Assembly (NCBI GenBank): GCA_020723285.1
Contig: DYJE01000001.1
Location: 1-64,000, forward strand
DNA from: Desulforapulum autotrophicum
Lineage (GTDB): Bacteria > Desulfobacterota > Desulfobacteria > Desulfobacterales > Desulfolunaceae
DNA: 64,000 nucleotides
Direction: 5' to 3'
Part shown: piece after piece, positions 54,533-62,145 of the stretch
Layout of the letters: each line of letters begins with the position of its first letter
Numbering within the stretch: the first letter of the stretch is position 1
Program-made: the position numbers and the translations under genes
Notes under the pieces: generated by a model
Seen by the model: only the letters and a program-made list of their open reading frames with translations
The model's database searches: none
What the model was told of the DNA's origin: nothing

Positions 54533-55587
54533 AACAGCTTCAGATTCACCGCGGGAAAAGCATAGGAAGGAATATCGGAAGGCGTGATCCACATGAACGG
54601 CTGATGTTTAAGATCCTTTTCCCGCTGGGCTCCAACCGTGCAGGAAAACACGGAAACATGGATTTTGAAATGGGAATACACGTGAGAAGCCTGAGCCGCC
54701 ATGCCACAGACCTCCACCGTGAGTCCCAGTTCTTCCCGGCATTTTCGTAACATCGCCGTTTCTGCCGACTCATCCCCTTCGGCTTTACCGCCGGGAAGTT
54801 CCCACAAACCGGCCAGATGTCCTTTGCTGGGACGCTTCTGGATCAGGAACCGTCCGTCTTTCATTATCAGGGCCAGTCCCACCGGGTATTGGGGGATTTT
54901 CATTTTTTTTGGAGAAAAGGGATAAAGCGATATGTCCCGATGCTGAAAAGCCCTGCACAGATCGTTCAACGGGCATTCTCCACACAGTGGCTTTTTGGGC
55001 GTACAGACAAGTGCCCCAAGCTCCATCACCGCCTGGTTGAAATCACCGGGAGAGTCTGATGGAATCAGGGCGGCCATCATATCGCGGATCAGCATTCGGG
55101 TCTTTGTTTTGGTTGTGTCGTCGGCGATACGGTAAATCCTTGTGATCACGCGGATCACATTCCCGTCCACCACCGGCAGAACATGGCCGTAGGCAATGCT
55201 CATCACCGCGGCCGTTGTGTAATCGCCCACACCGGGAAGACGTCTGAAAATGTGGGGATCATCCGGGATCCGGCCACCGTAATCGGCGCAGACATCCCGA
55301 ACAGCCGCGATAAAATGATGACAGCGCCTGTAATATCCCAGCCCCTCCCAAAGTTTCAAAACATCGTCTTCAGGGGCTTTTGAAAGGGATTCAGGATCTG
55401 GAAAGACTTCGATAAAACGCTGGTAATAGGGGATCACCGTGTCAACCTGGGTTTGCTGAAGCATCACTTCAGACAGCCAGATCATGTAAGGATCTTTCGT
55501 CTCCCGCCAGGGCATGGCCCTTCTGTTGGCACCGAACCAGGATAACAGTTTTTCGGCGAATGCATCGGAATGTACCGGAACGACCAT
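54505..55587 (-). CDS. mutY: A/G-specific adenine DNA glycosylase
   Basis: 360 residues. The helix-hairpin-helix glycosylase core has M-P-W-R-E-T-K-D-P, the catalytic-Glu segment SEVMLQQTQV, LPGVGDYTTAA and the catalytic Asp in VVDGNV. The [4Fe-4S] motif C-x6-C-x2-C-x5-C (CTPKKPLCGECPLNDLC) is intact. The C-terminal domain is NUDIX-like, with G-G-K-A-E-G-D-E-S-A. It removes adenine opposite 8-oxoguanine. Its ATG overlaps the stop of the upstream antitoxin gene (TGATG), so it appears translationally coupled to a toxin-antitoxin pair. Confidence 0.95.
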   Translation of the reverse strand: MVVPVHSDAFAEKLLSWFGANRRAMPWRETKDPYMIWLSEVMLQQTQVDTVIPYYQRFIEVFPDPESLSKAPEDDVLKLWEGLGYYRRCHHFIAAVRDVCADYGGRIPDDPHIFRRLPGVGDYTTAAVMSIAYGHVLPVVDGNVIRVITRIYRIADDTTKTKTRMLIRDMMAALIPSDSPGDFNQAVMELGALVCTPKKPLCGECPLNDLCRAFQHRDISLYPFSPKKMKIPQYPVGLALIMKDGRFLIQKRPSKGHLAGLWELPGGKAEGDESAETAMLRKCREELGLTVEVCGMAAQASHVYSHFKIHVSVFSCTVGAQREKDLKHQPFMWITPSDIPSYAFPAVNLKLFQTIFPSVM

Positions 55588-55952
55588 CAGTCAAGAATCT
55601 TTCGAAGGCGTTTATCCATGGTGAAATCCTGGACAAGCCCCTCTTCCCATTTTCTGACGCTGTCTTCACAAACGTTCATCAGATCTGCCAGCTGTTTCCG
55701 GGTCAATGCCCTTTTTTTCCTCAATGATTCGATGTCGCAACCCGTGAGCAGTCCTGTCTTCTTCCTGTACTCCTCTGCTATGGCTTTCTGAGTTTCGGAG
55801 GCCTGGAAAACCGTTCCCACTTCGATGCCGCAGCAGGGGCAGACATACGCCGAAGATTCCACATGAACATCCACTCCGTTGCAGCAGGCAGATTTCATCC
55901 GTGTGGTGAGGTTCATGTCCCCTTTGCCGCACGGGCATTTTTTCGTACTCAT
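55587..55952 (-). CDS. MqsA-like antitoxin (zinc finger + XRE HTH)
   Basis: 121 residues from ATG 55952, with GGGGGA upstream. The N-terminal zinc finger has C-P-C (6, 8), a C-C pair (23, 24) and CPCC (38-41). The HTH covers about 75-115 (ALTRKQLADLMNVCEDSVRKWE). This is the YgiT/MqsA plan: the zinc end binds the toxin and the HTH represses the operon. It overlaps the upstream toxin-like gene by 4 bp (ATGA) and mutY by 1 bp. Confidence 0.82.
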   Translation of the reverse strand: MSTKKCPCGKGDMNLTTRMKSACCNGVDVHVESSAYVCPCCGIEVGTVFQASETQKAIAEEYRKKTGLLTGCDIESLRKKRALTRKQLADLMNVCEDSVRKWEEGLVQDFTMDKRLRKILD

Positions 55953-56320
55953 GATTTGTCCCCCTTGTTCCTGTTTTTGTGAAGCGAAATCAGAAAAAGT
56001 TCCTGGTCGAACAGCGTGAATTTCAGATAAATCCGACACTTGAACCGCTCTGAAGGGGCTCTGAAAGGAAACAGCTCGCTCATGATGATCTTATTCTCAT
56101 AAGATCTGGACGGTGGTCTTTTTCCCACATAATGCTCGGGAGTGGTTGATGAAAGTACGGCAAGAAGGACATCAACGAGTTCCGATTCGAGTAGATAACC
56201 CAGCTGAATGGCGTCGGACGCCACGGCCTCGGGATTCACGAGGTTCACCAGGCCCTTTTCCACTGCGGATCTGGCTTCATTGAGCTTGTTGTCCAGCTCT
56301 TTGTATGTAGGTCTGTTCAC
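55949..56320 (-). CDS. Putative MqsR-like toxin
   Basis: 123 residues from a GTG start with GGGAGG 9 bases upstream. The N-terminal half is helical (TYKELDNKLNEARSA). The C-terminal half has the strand pattern I-Y-L-K-F-T-L-F-D-Q-E-L-F-L-I-S-L-H, like the YLKI-end of MqsR/RelE-fold mRNA interferases. Overall similarity is weak. The call rests on that pattern, the size and the overlap with a clear MqsA-type antitoxin gene. It could instead be an unrelated partner of the antitoxin. Confidence 0.55.
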   Translation of the reverse strand: MNRPTYKELDNKLNEARSAVEKGLVNLVNPEAVASDAIQLGYLLESELVDVLLAVLSSTTPEHYVGKRPPSRSYENKIIMSELFPFRAPSERFKCRIYLKFTLFDQELFLISLHKNRNKGDKS

Positions 56321-56419
56321 GGTTTTTAGCCTCCCATGGTATTTCTGCTTCGTCAGCTCCTATCATAAAAACACGTTGAATTCAAAAGCATAAAAACCAT
56401 GCTGATCGCCAAAAAAAAC

Positions 56420-56442
56420 GGGGCGGACCATAGGCCCGCCCC
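56420..56442 (-). terminator. Terminator of the chemoreceptor gene
   Basis: The GC stem GGGGCGG/CCGCCCC (56420-56426 with 56436-56442) is followed on the minus strand by CGTTTTTTTT. Confidence 0.85.
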
Positions 56443-56493
56443 AATTGAATCATAACCTGAAATTTAAAGAACATAAGACTCTTGCGCGAAACA

Positions 56494-58215
56494 TCAGGAT
56501 GTTTTGAATCGATCCATCATCTGGCTGAATTCTTCGGCCATTTTGTTGAGGCTTTCCGAGCTGTTTTTAACCGTGAGGCTTGTTTTCGACATTTCATCCG
56601 ACAACCGGCTCACCTGGGCGATGTCTTTCGCCACTTCGGATGCCACAATGGACGTTTCCGAAACATTGGATGAGACTTCCCGGATTCCGATGGAGGCCTG
56701 GCCCACATTACCGGCGATTTCACGGGTGGTATGAGCCTGTTCGTCAATGGCTGTGAATATTTCGCCCACAATCTCGTTGACACGGATGACTGAGTCGGAA
56801 ATATCGCCAATTTGTGAAATGGTGGCCTTCGTTGAATTTTGAATGCCTTCAATTTTTGCTTTGATCTCATTGGTGGCATGGGCGGTCTGACGCGCCAGTT
56901 CCTTGATTTCGTTGGCCACAACGGCAAACCCTTTTCCGGCCTCACCGGCCCGTGCCGCTTCGATGGTGGCGTTCAGCGCCAGAAGATTGGTCTGTTCAGA
57001 TATTTCTGTGATGGCTTCCGTGACTTTCCCGATTTCAGATGCCGCCTTGCCGAGTTCTCCCACGTTTTCAGAGGCGGTCCTCGACTTTTCCACAGCCTCT
57101 TTCGTGCTCTTGTTGGCAATCTCTGAACGCGATGCGATTTCATTGATGGTTGTGATCATCTGGTCCGATGAACTGGCGATATAAGACACATTGGTGGACG
57201 TTTCCTCCACGGCGGCCGCAACCGTGGTCATGCTCACACTCATCTCTTCGGCCGCCGCCGCAACACTGTTGGATTTTCCCAGAGTTTCACCGGCGCTCTG
57301 TGTCATGATCCCAGAGACCTTACCAAGGTCGCGCCCAGCATCTTTCAGCTGATCAGCCCGGTTTTTGACCGTTGAAAAAATATTTTTAAGTTCAATTCTC
57401 ATGGTGTTCAAAGCCTGGGCCATCACACCAAACTCATCATGGCTTGTGATCTCGACTTCCCTGGTCATATCCCCTGACCCCACGGTTTTAATGAAACTCT
57501 GAAAACGTACAAGAGGTGTTAGGACGTTTTTCTGAATCATCAGCCAGGCGATCACAAGAATGACTCCAAGTATGAATACGGTAAAACCCGTCACGGAAAT
57601 TTTGGCCATGGACACCTTGTCCTCGGCCTCCTTGAGTGAACTGATGATTTCAAAGGCCCCGTGGATTTCTCCTTCTTTCCAGCCTTCCTTGGTTCCACCT
57701 ACCGCATCTTTTTCACCGACTGGGTCACCGTGACAGAACAGACATTCTTTGGTCAGCTTAATGGCTTTGAAATAATGCACATTCAAATTGTCGACGATTA
57801 TTTTTTCATCAAGATTTTTTTCTTTCAGATCTTTTAATACGCCGGATTCGAACTCGGAGGGTGTGTTGGCCGGGTTCCGAGGACTGAACTTGGGTACCCG
57901 GAACTCATAATTCAGTTCAGCGGCCTTCACTTTAGCCGTGTTCATCGCCGTCACTATAGGAACAGCTTCAAGAATATGTGCAGGATCAACTTCTGCAAAG
58001 GGCTTGATAACTCCAAGCTCCAGTTTTATGGCCATGTTTTCTCTTACCGCTTCGGCCAGATGAACGACAGAACGGCTTTTTTCAACCACTGCGTCAATGG
58101 CTCCGGCTCTGATATCCTTAACCCGAAGATAGGATAACATCAAAGCGAGAACGAGAGGGCCGATGGTCGCAATGATTATAATCTTGCCACGAATGCCCAA
58201 GCCTTTTTTTTCCAT
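56494..58215 (-). CDS. Methyl-accepting chemotaxis protein with c-type heme sensor
   Basis: 573 residues. Membrane segments at 11-31 and 205-227 flank a periplasmic DUF3365/Tll0287-like domain with a heme c motif C158-x2-C161-H162 (CLFCH). A HAMP region follows, then a long coiled-coil MCP signalling domain with the conserved hairpin tip ([24 protein letters not shown]-type, visible around 410-435). It senses redox state or a gas through heme and feeds CheA; no che genes are in the window. GGAGG lies before the ATG and the leader upstream is long and structured. Confidence 0.92.
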   Translation of the reverse strand: MEKKGLGIRGKIIIIATIGPLVLALMLSYLRVKDIRAGAIDAVVEKSRSVVHLAEAVRENMAIKLELGVIKPFAEVDPAHILEAVPIVTAMNTAKVKAAELNYEFRVPKFSPRNPANTPSEFESGVLKDLKEKNLDEKIIVDNLNVHYFKAIKLTKECLFCHGDPVGEKDAVGGTKEGWKEGEIHGAFEIISSLKEAEDKVSMAKISVTGFTVFILGVILVIAWLMIQKNVLTPLVRFQSFIKTVGSGDMTREVEITSHDEFGVMAQALNTMRIELKNIFSTVKNRADQLKDAGRDLGKVSGIMTQSAGETLGKSNSVAAAAEEMSVSMTTVAAAVEETSTNVSYIASSSDQMITTINEIASRSEIANKSTKEAVEKSRTASENVGELGKAASEIGKVTEAITEISEQTNLLALNATIEAARAGEAGKGFAVVANEIKELARQTAHATNEIKAKIEGIQNSTKATISQIGDISDSVIRVNEIVGEIFTAIDEQAHTTREIAGNVGQASIGIREVSSNVSETSIVASEVAKDIAQVSRLSDEMSKTSLTVKNSSESLNKMAEEFSQMMDRFKTS

Positions 58216-58576
58216 AAATTGCCTCCATGTCGTCTTTTTATATAATCAGCGAGGATAAAAAGGGTTTTTCATGAATGGCAACATGAAAAAAACCCGAAAT
58301 ATTAAACAGGCGGGTCAGCACGGTTACCGCAGCATTCATGGGAGGTAAGCCGCGATTTTATCATGTATCGTCAAAAACACTTTAGAACTTAGGTAAGATT
58401 TTTTAAAAATGATGCGTTTTTTGAATTGGATGAATACGTTTCAAATAATTGTGTGTCATCATACCATAGATCCATGTAAAATATCAACGAACCATAATTC
58501 AGGTTGATATATTCATGGAGAAGATATAAAAGCAAAGGCTTGTCATTTTTATTGAATATACACAATTGAAGGAACT
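58216..58576. other. 361-bp divergent region with structured chemoreceptor leader
   Basis: A minus-strand promoter TTGATA-N18-TATGAT (58487-58458) predicts a start near 58450. The 235-nt leader of the chemoreceptor would fold a hairpin at 58321-58352 and a second hairpin (58262-58295) followed by TTTTTA. The typA start is on the plus strand, with only weak promoter matches. Confidence 0.5.
58257..58295 (-). terminator. Terminator-like hairpin in the chemoreceptor leader
   Basis: On the minus strand GGGTTTTTTTCATG pairs with CATGAAAAACCC (bulged by two T) and is followed by TTTTTA, about 45 bp before the start codon. It may attenuate the gene or end a short RNA. Confidence 0.5.
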
Positions 58577-60406
58577 ATGAAGAACAGCGTAAGAAACGAA
58601 AACATCAGAAACATCGCCATCATCGCCCATGTTGACCATGGCAAAACAACCCTGGTGGACGCCATGTTCAGACAGAGCGGGCTTTTCAGGGAAAACCAGA
58701 GCGTTGAAGAACGGATCATGGACAGCATGGACCTTGAACGCGAACGCGGAATCACCATCTCGGCGAAAAACTGCTCGGTCCAGAGAGGACCGGTGAAAAT
58801 CAACATTCTCGACACACCGGGCCATGCGGATTTCGGCGGTGAAGTGGAACGCGCCCTTTCCATGGTCGACGGTGCCGTGCTTCTGGTGGACGCTTCCGAA
58901 GGCCCTCTGCCCCAGACCCGGTTCGTCCTAAAAAAAACATTTGAAGCGGGCCTCAGGGTCATCGTGGTCATCAACAAGATCGACAGGGCCGACGCGCGCA
59001 TCGAAGAAGTGCTCGATGAAATCTACGATCTGTTCATCGACCTTGACGCCACCGACGAGCAGCTTGACTTCACCTACCTGTACGCCATCGGCCGGGAAGG
59101 CGTGGCCCAGAAAACTCCGGATGAAAAAGGCAAAAATCTCGACATTCTTTTCGACACCATCATCGGTGAAATCCCCGCTCCGGCTTTCGATCCTGACGGC
59201 CCTTTCCAGATGCTGATCTCCGATCTGGGGTACTCGGATTACCTGGGTCGGCTTGCCATCGGTAAAGTCTACAACAAACCTGTATCCGCCAAAGACCCCC
59301 TGGTCTGTGTGGATAAAAACAACGACAGCATTCCGTTCAAGGTCGGAAAACTCCAAGTATACGACGGACTCGCCCTTGCCGAAAGCGCCGAAGCCCAGCC
59401 CGGAGACATCGCCGTTATTTCGGGAACGGATAATTTCCAGATCGGAGACACCATCTGTCATAAAATGACCCCGCTGGCCATGCCCCGAATCACCGTGGAC
59501 GAGCCCACGGTATCCATGCGCTTCAAAATCAACGATTCCCCCTTTGCAGGCCAGGATGGTAAACTGGTCCAGTCCCGCAAGATCAGGGAGCGCCTGGACA
59601 AGGAAACCCTGCTCAATGTGGCCATCCAGATCGAACAGACCGACGAGAAAGACAGTTTCATCGTCAAAGGCCGCGGAGAGTTCCAGCTGGCCATCCTGAT
59701 CGAAACCATGCGCCGCGAAGGTTTCGAATTGTGCGTGGGCCGTCCCAAGGTCATATACAAATACAAGGACGGCGTCAAACTCGAACCCATGGAGCGCCTC
59801 TATGTGGACTGCGACGAAAATTTCATGGGCATCGTCACGGAAAAGCTGTCCATCCGAAAAGGGAAAATGGTGAACCTGGTGAACAACGGCAAAGGCCGTG
59901 TCAACATGGAATTCTCCATTCCATCACGGGCTCTCATCGGATACCGTGACGAGTTTCTCACCGACACACGGGGAACAGGAATCATGAACTCCCTGTTTGC
60001 CGGATACGACGAATTCCGGGGTGAATTCCCCACACGTTTCACCGGCTCCCTGGTCTGCGACCGTCGTGGAACAGCCGTCCCCTATGCCCTTTTCAACCTG
60101 GAACCCCGTGGCCGCCTTTTCATCGTACCCGGTGTTCCGGTGTACGAAGGCATGATCGTCGGTGAGCACAACAAGGACAACGACCTGAACGTCAACGCCT
60201 GCAAGGAAAAAAAGCTGACCAACATGAGGGCTTCGGGCAAGGATGAGCATGTGATCTGCGCGCCCATCAAACCCCTCACCCTGGAGCAGGCCATCAATTT
60301 CATCCGTGATGACGAACTGGTGGAAGTGACACCGCTGACCATCCGCATGCGCAAGGCCACCCTGGGTGTGAAAGATCGTTACAGAAATTCAGGGCAGGAA
60401 GATTAA
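58577..60406 (+). CDS. typA: Ribosome-associated GTPase TypA/BipA
   Basis: 609 residues, full length. G1 AHVDHGKTTLVD, G2 R-G-I-T-I, G3 DTPGHADF, G4 NKID. Domain II and EF-G-like domains III/V follow, with the C-terminal RNA-binding part (G-R-L-F-I-V-P-G-x-P-V-Y-E-G-M-I-V-G). It acts on 70S ribosomes in assembly and stress adaptation. GAAGGA lies before the ATG. It is a single gene followed by a short ORF. Confidence 0.97.
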   Translation: MKNSVRNENIRNIAIIAHVDHGKTTLVDAMFRQSGLFRENQSVEERIMDSMDLERERGITISAKNCSVQRGPVKINILDTPGHADFGGEVERALSMVDGAVLLVDASEGPLPQTRFVLKKTFEAGLRVIVVINKIDRADARIEEVLDEIYDLFIDLDATDEQLDFTYLYAIGREGVAQKTPDEKGKNLDILFDTIIGEIPAPAFDPDGPFQMLISDLGYSDYLGRLAIGKVYNKPVSAKDPLVCVDKNNDSIPFKVGKLQVYDGLALAESAEAQPGDIAVISGTDNFQIGDTICHKMTPLAMPRITVDEPTVSMRFKINDSPFAGQDGKLVQSRKIRERLDKETLLNVAIQIEQTDEKDSFIVKGRGEFQLAILIETMRREGFELCVGRPKVIYKYKDGVKLEPMERLYVDCDENFMGIVTEKLSIRKGKMVNLVNNGKGRVNMEFSIPSRALIGYRDEFLTDTRGTGIMNSLFAGYDEFRGEFPTRFTGSLVCDRRGTAVPYALFNLEPRGRLFIVPGVPVYEGMIVGEHNKDNDLNVNACKEKKLTNMRASGKDEHVICAPIKPLTLEQAINFIRDDELVEVTPLTIRMRKATLGVKDRYRNSGQED

Positions 60407-60515
60407 AAAAAAATATGAATTTTTTTCATCTTTGATATTGCAATGCAGCAAATCTGACTTAATGTATTGTTAAAGGTTTTATGAAAAACCATAACCCGAC
60501 GAACCGGAGGTTATT

Positions 60516-60641
60516 ATGAATACATTGATCAAAGAAGTTGAAAAAAACATCATTAAAGTAAAGAGCATCGGGAAAACCGTGAAAAACATTGAAAAGGAAT
60601 ACCTTAACTTTTCCCTGACATGGCCCCCGAAAACCTACTGA
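60516..60641 (+). CDS. 41-residue small protein of unknown function
   Basis: The ATG at 60516 has a strong GGAGG 5 bases upstream. The frame gives 41 residues: a basic amphipathic helix (K-E-V-E-K-N-I-I-K-V-K) followed by a non-helical tail with W-P-P. A perfect terminator follows at 60682. It has no annotated match that I know. It lies 110 bp after typA and could be cotranscribed or have its own promoter. The complete ribosome site-ORF-terminator unit favours a real gene. Confidence 0.6.
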   Translation: MNTLIKEVEKNIIKVKSIGKTVKNIEKEYLNFSLTWPPKTY

Positions 60642-60681
60642 TAACCGGACCAGGACTTTGACAGCCTGAATATGCCATAAC

Positions 60682-60711
60682 AAAAGGCCCTGCTTCTGCA
60701 GGGCCTTTTTT
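60682..60711 (+). terminator. Terminator after the small ORF
   Basis: The 12-bp stem AAAAGGCCCTGC/GCAGGGCCTTTT (60682-60693 with 60698-60709) has a TTCT loop and continues into T. Confidence 0.9.
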
Positions 60712-60731
60712 GTTAAAAAAGAAGAGGCGTA

Positions 60732-61166
60732 ATGACATTCTGGCTACTATCAAAAAGCTATATCGCTCTTTTTTTATGGAGTTTTCTTGCTGCGACCCTT
60801 GTCCCCATAGGTTCGGAATGGTATCTCGCGGCCCTGGCCCTGAAGTCCTATGATCCGCTGCTTCTCCTTGCCGTGGCCACGGCAGGAAACGTGCTTGGGG
60901 CTCTCAGCACTTACGCCGTCGGCTATCTGGGAAGATCGGGGCTTTCGAAAAACGTTTTGCGCGTGAAACCTGAAAACCTCGAAAAAGCCCAAAGGATCTT
61001 CCTCAAATACGGATCCTGGTCCTTTCTTTTTTCATGGCTTCCGGTCATCGGAGATACACTATGTTTTGTAGGCGGACTTCTGAAAGCCCCCATGGCTGTA
61101 TTTTTTCCACTTGTTTTCACTGGAAAATGCCTGAGATACATCGTCATTCTATACCTTGTGCGATAG
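60732..61166 (+). CDS. YqaA-family inner-membrane protein
   Basis: 144 residues with four hydrophobic segments. The VTT/DedA-related motif is present: G-S-E-W-Y-L-A-A-L-A, then N-V-L-G-A-L-S-T-Y-A-V-G-Y-L-G and S-W-L-P-V-I-G-D. This is the YqaA form, shorter than DedA. A role in phospholipid flipping has been proposed for the superfamily. GAGG lies 5 bases before the ATG. Confidence 0.87.
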   Translation: MTFWLLSKSYIALFLWSFLAATLVPIGSEWYLAALALKSYDPLLLLAVATAGNVLGALSTYAVGYLGRSGLSKNVLRVKPENLEKAQRIFLKYGSWSFLFSWLPVIGDTLCFVGGLLKAPMAVFFPLVFTGKCLRYIVILYLVR

Positions 61167-61214
61167 TTTCTTCCGCGGGATTCGTGCTTTAGCCCACCGG
61201 CAATTCGCGAAAGG

Positions 61215-62030
61215 CTAACCCAGCGCCACATCAAGGGTCATCATGACGGCAAATCCCACAATGGCTCCGAGACTTGCCACATCAGTATCCTTGTCCATCT
61301 GGGCTTCGGGAATCAGTTCCTCCACGACCACAAAAATCATGGCTCCTGCTGCAAATGAAAGAGCGTAAGGCAAAACCGGTTTCATCACCATGACAAGAGC
61401 TGCGCCGACAACGCCGGCCACGGGTTCAACGATACCTGACATCTGGCCGTACCAGAAACTTTTAAGGCGTGATAAGCCTTCACGGCGAAGGGGTACGGAC
61501 ACCGCAGCCCCTTCCGGGAAATTCTGAATGCCGATTCCAAGAGCCAGAGCCACGGCCCCCGCAAGGGATGCAGATGGAAGATCGGCGGACAGGGCACCGA
61601 AGGCCACACCTACGGCAAGGCCCTCGGGAATGTTGTGGAGAGTGATGGCCAGCACAAGTAGAACACTTCGCTGCCAGCTTGTTTTAATTCCCTCCGCCTC
61701 AGCCATGGAATTCCCCATGTGAAGATGGGGCATGATTTTGTCCGCGAGCCAGAGAAACAAGGCTCCGGAAAGAAAACCCGTGGTAGCCGGAATCCATGAG
61801 GGAATCCCGGAGTTTTCAGCCATTTCGATGGCAGGCGCAAGGAGGGACCAGAAACTTGCCGCAATCATCACCCCTGCAGCGAACCCCAGCATGCCATCCA
61901 GAATTTTTCGCTTGATGGTTTTAAAAAAGAAAACCATACCGGCTCCCAGAGCCGTCAGGAACCAGGTAAACAGGGTGGCAAGAAACGCCTGGGTGACAGG
62001 ATTCAAACCGGCAAACCATTCCACGACCAT
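61215..62030 (-). CDS. ZIP-family divalent metal transporter
   Basis: 271 residues with eight hydrophobic segments. ZIP metal-site motifs are visible: [11 protein letters not shown] (TM4) and N-F-P-E-G-A-A-V (TM5), plus a His-containing loop (H-L-H-M-G) between TM3 and TM4. It imports zinc or other divalent ions (ZupT/GufA type). AAGGAG lies before the ATG. It is a single gene converging with the YqaA-like gene. Confidence 0.92.
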   Translation of the reverse strand: MVVEWFAGLNPVTQAFLATLFTWFLTALGAGMVFFFKTIKRKILDGMLGFAAGVMIAASFWSLLAPAIEMAENSGIPSWIPATTGFLSGALFLWLADKIMPHLHMGNSMAEAEGIKTSWQRSVLLVLAITLHNIPEGLAVGVAFGALSADLPSASLAGAVALALGIGIQNFPEGAAVSVPLRREGLSRLKSFWYGQMSGIVEPVAGVVGAALVMVMKPVLPYALSFAAGAMIFVVVEELIPEAQMDKDTDVASLGAIVGFAVMMTLDVALG

Positions 62031-62145
62031 GTTTCGGATCTCCTTGGATTATTCATCTGTTCATTTGATTGTCTTTGTCGAAGACTGAAAAGCTGAAAGA
62101 CTATACATAATGGCGTTACCCGTGGTCAAGAGGATCGCCTTGTTT

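Noticed and set aside
58300-58360. Cyclic di-GMP (GEMM) riboswitch in the chemoreceptor leader
   Set aside because: The hairpin is real, but the conserved GEMM core sequences are not present, so I call it only an unassigned leader structure.
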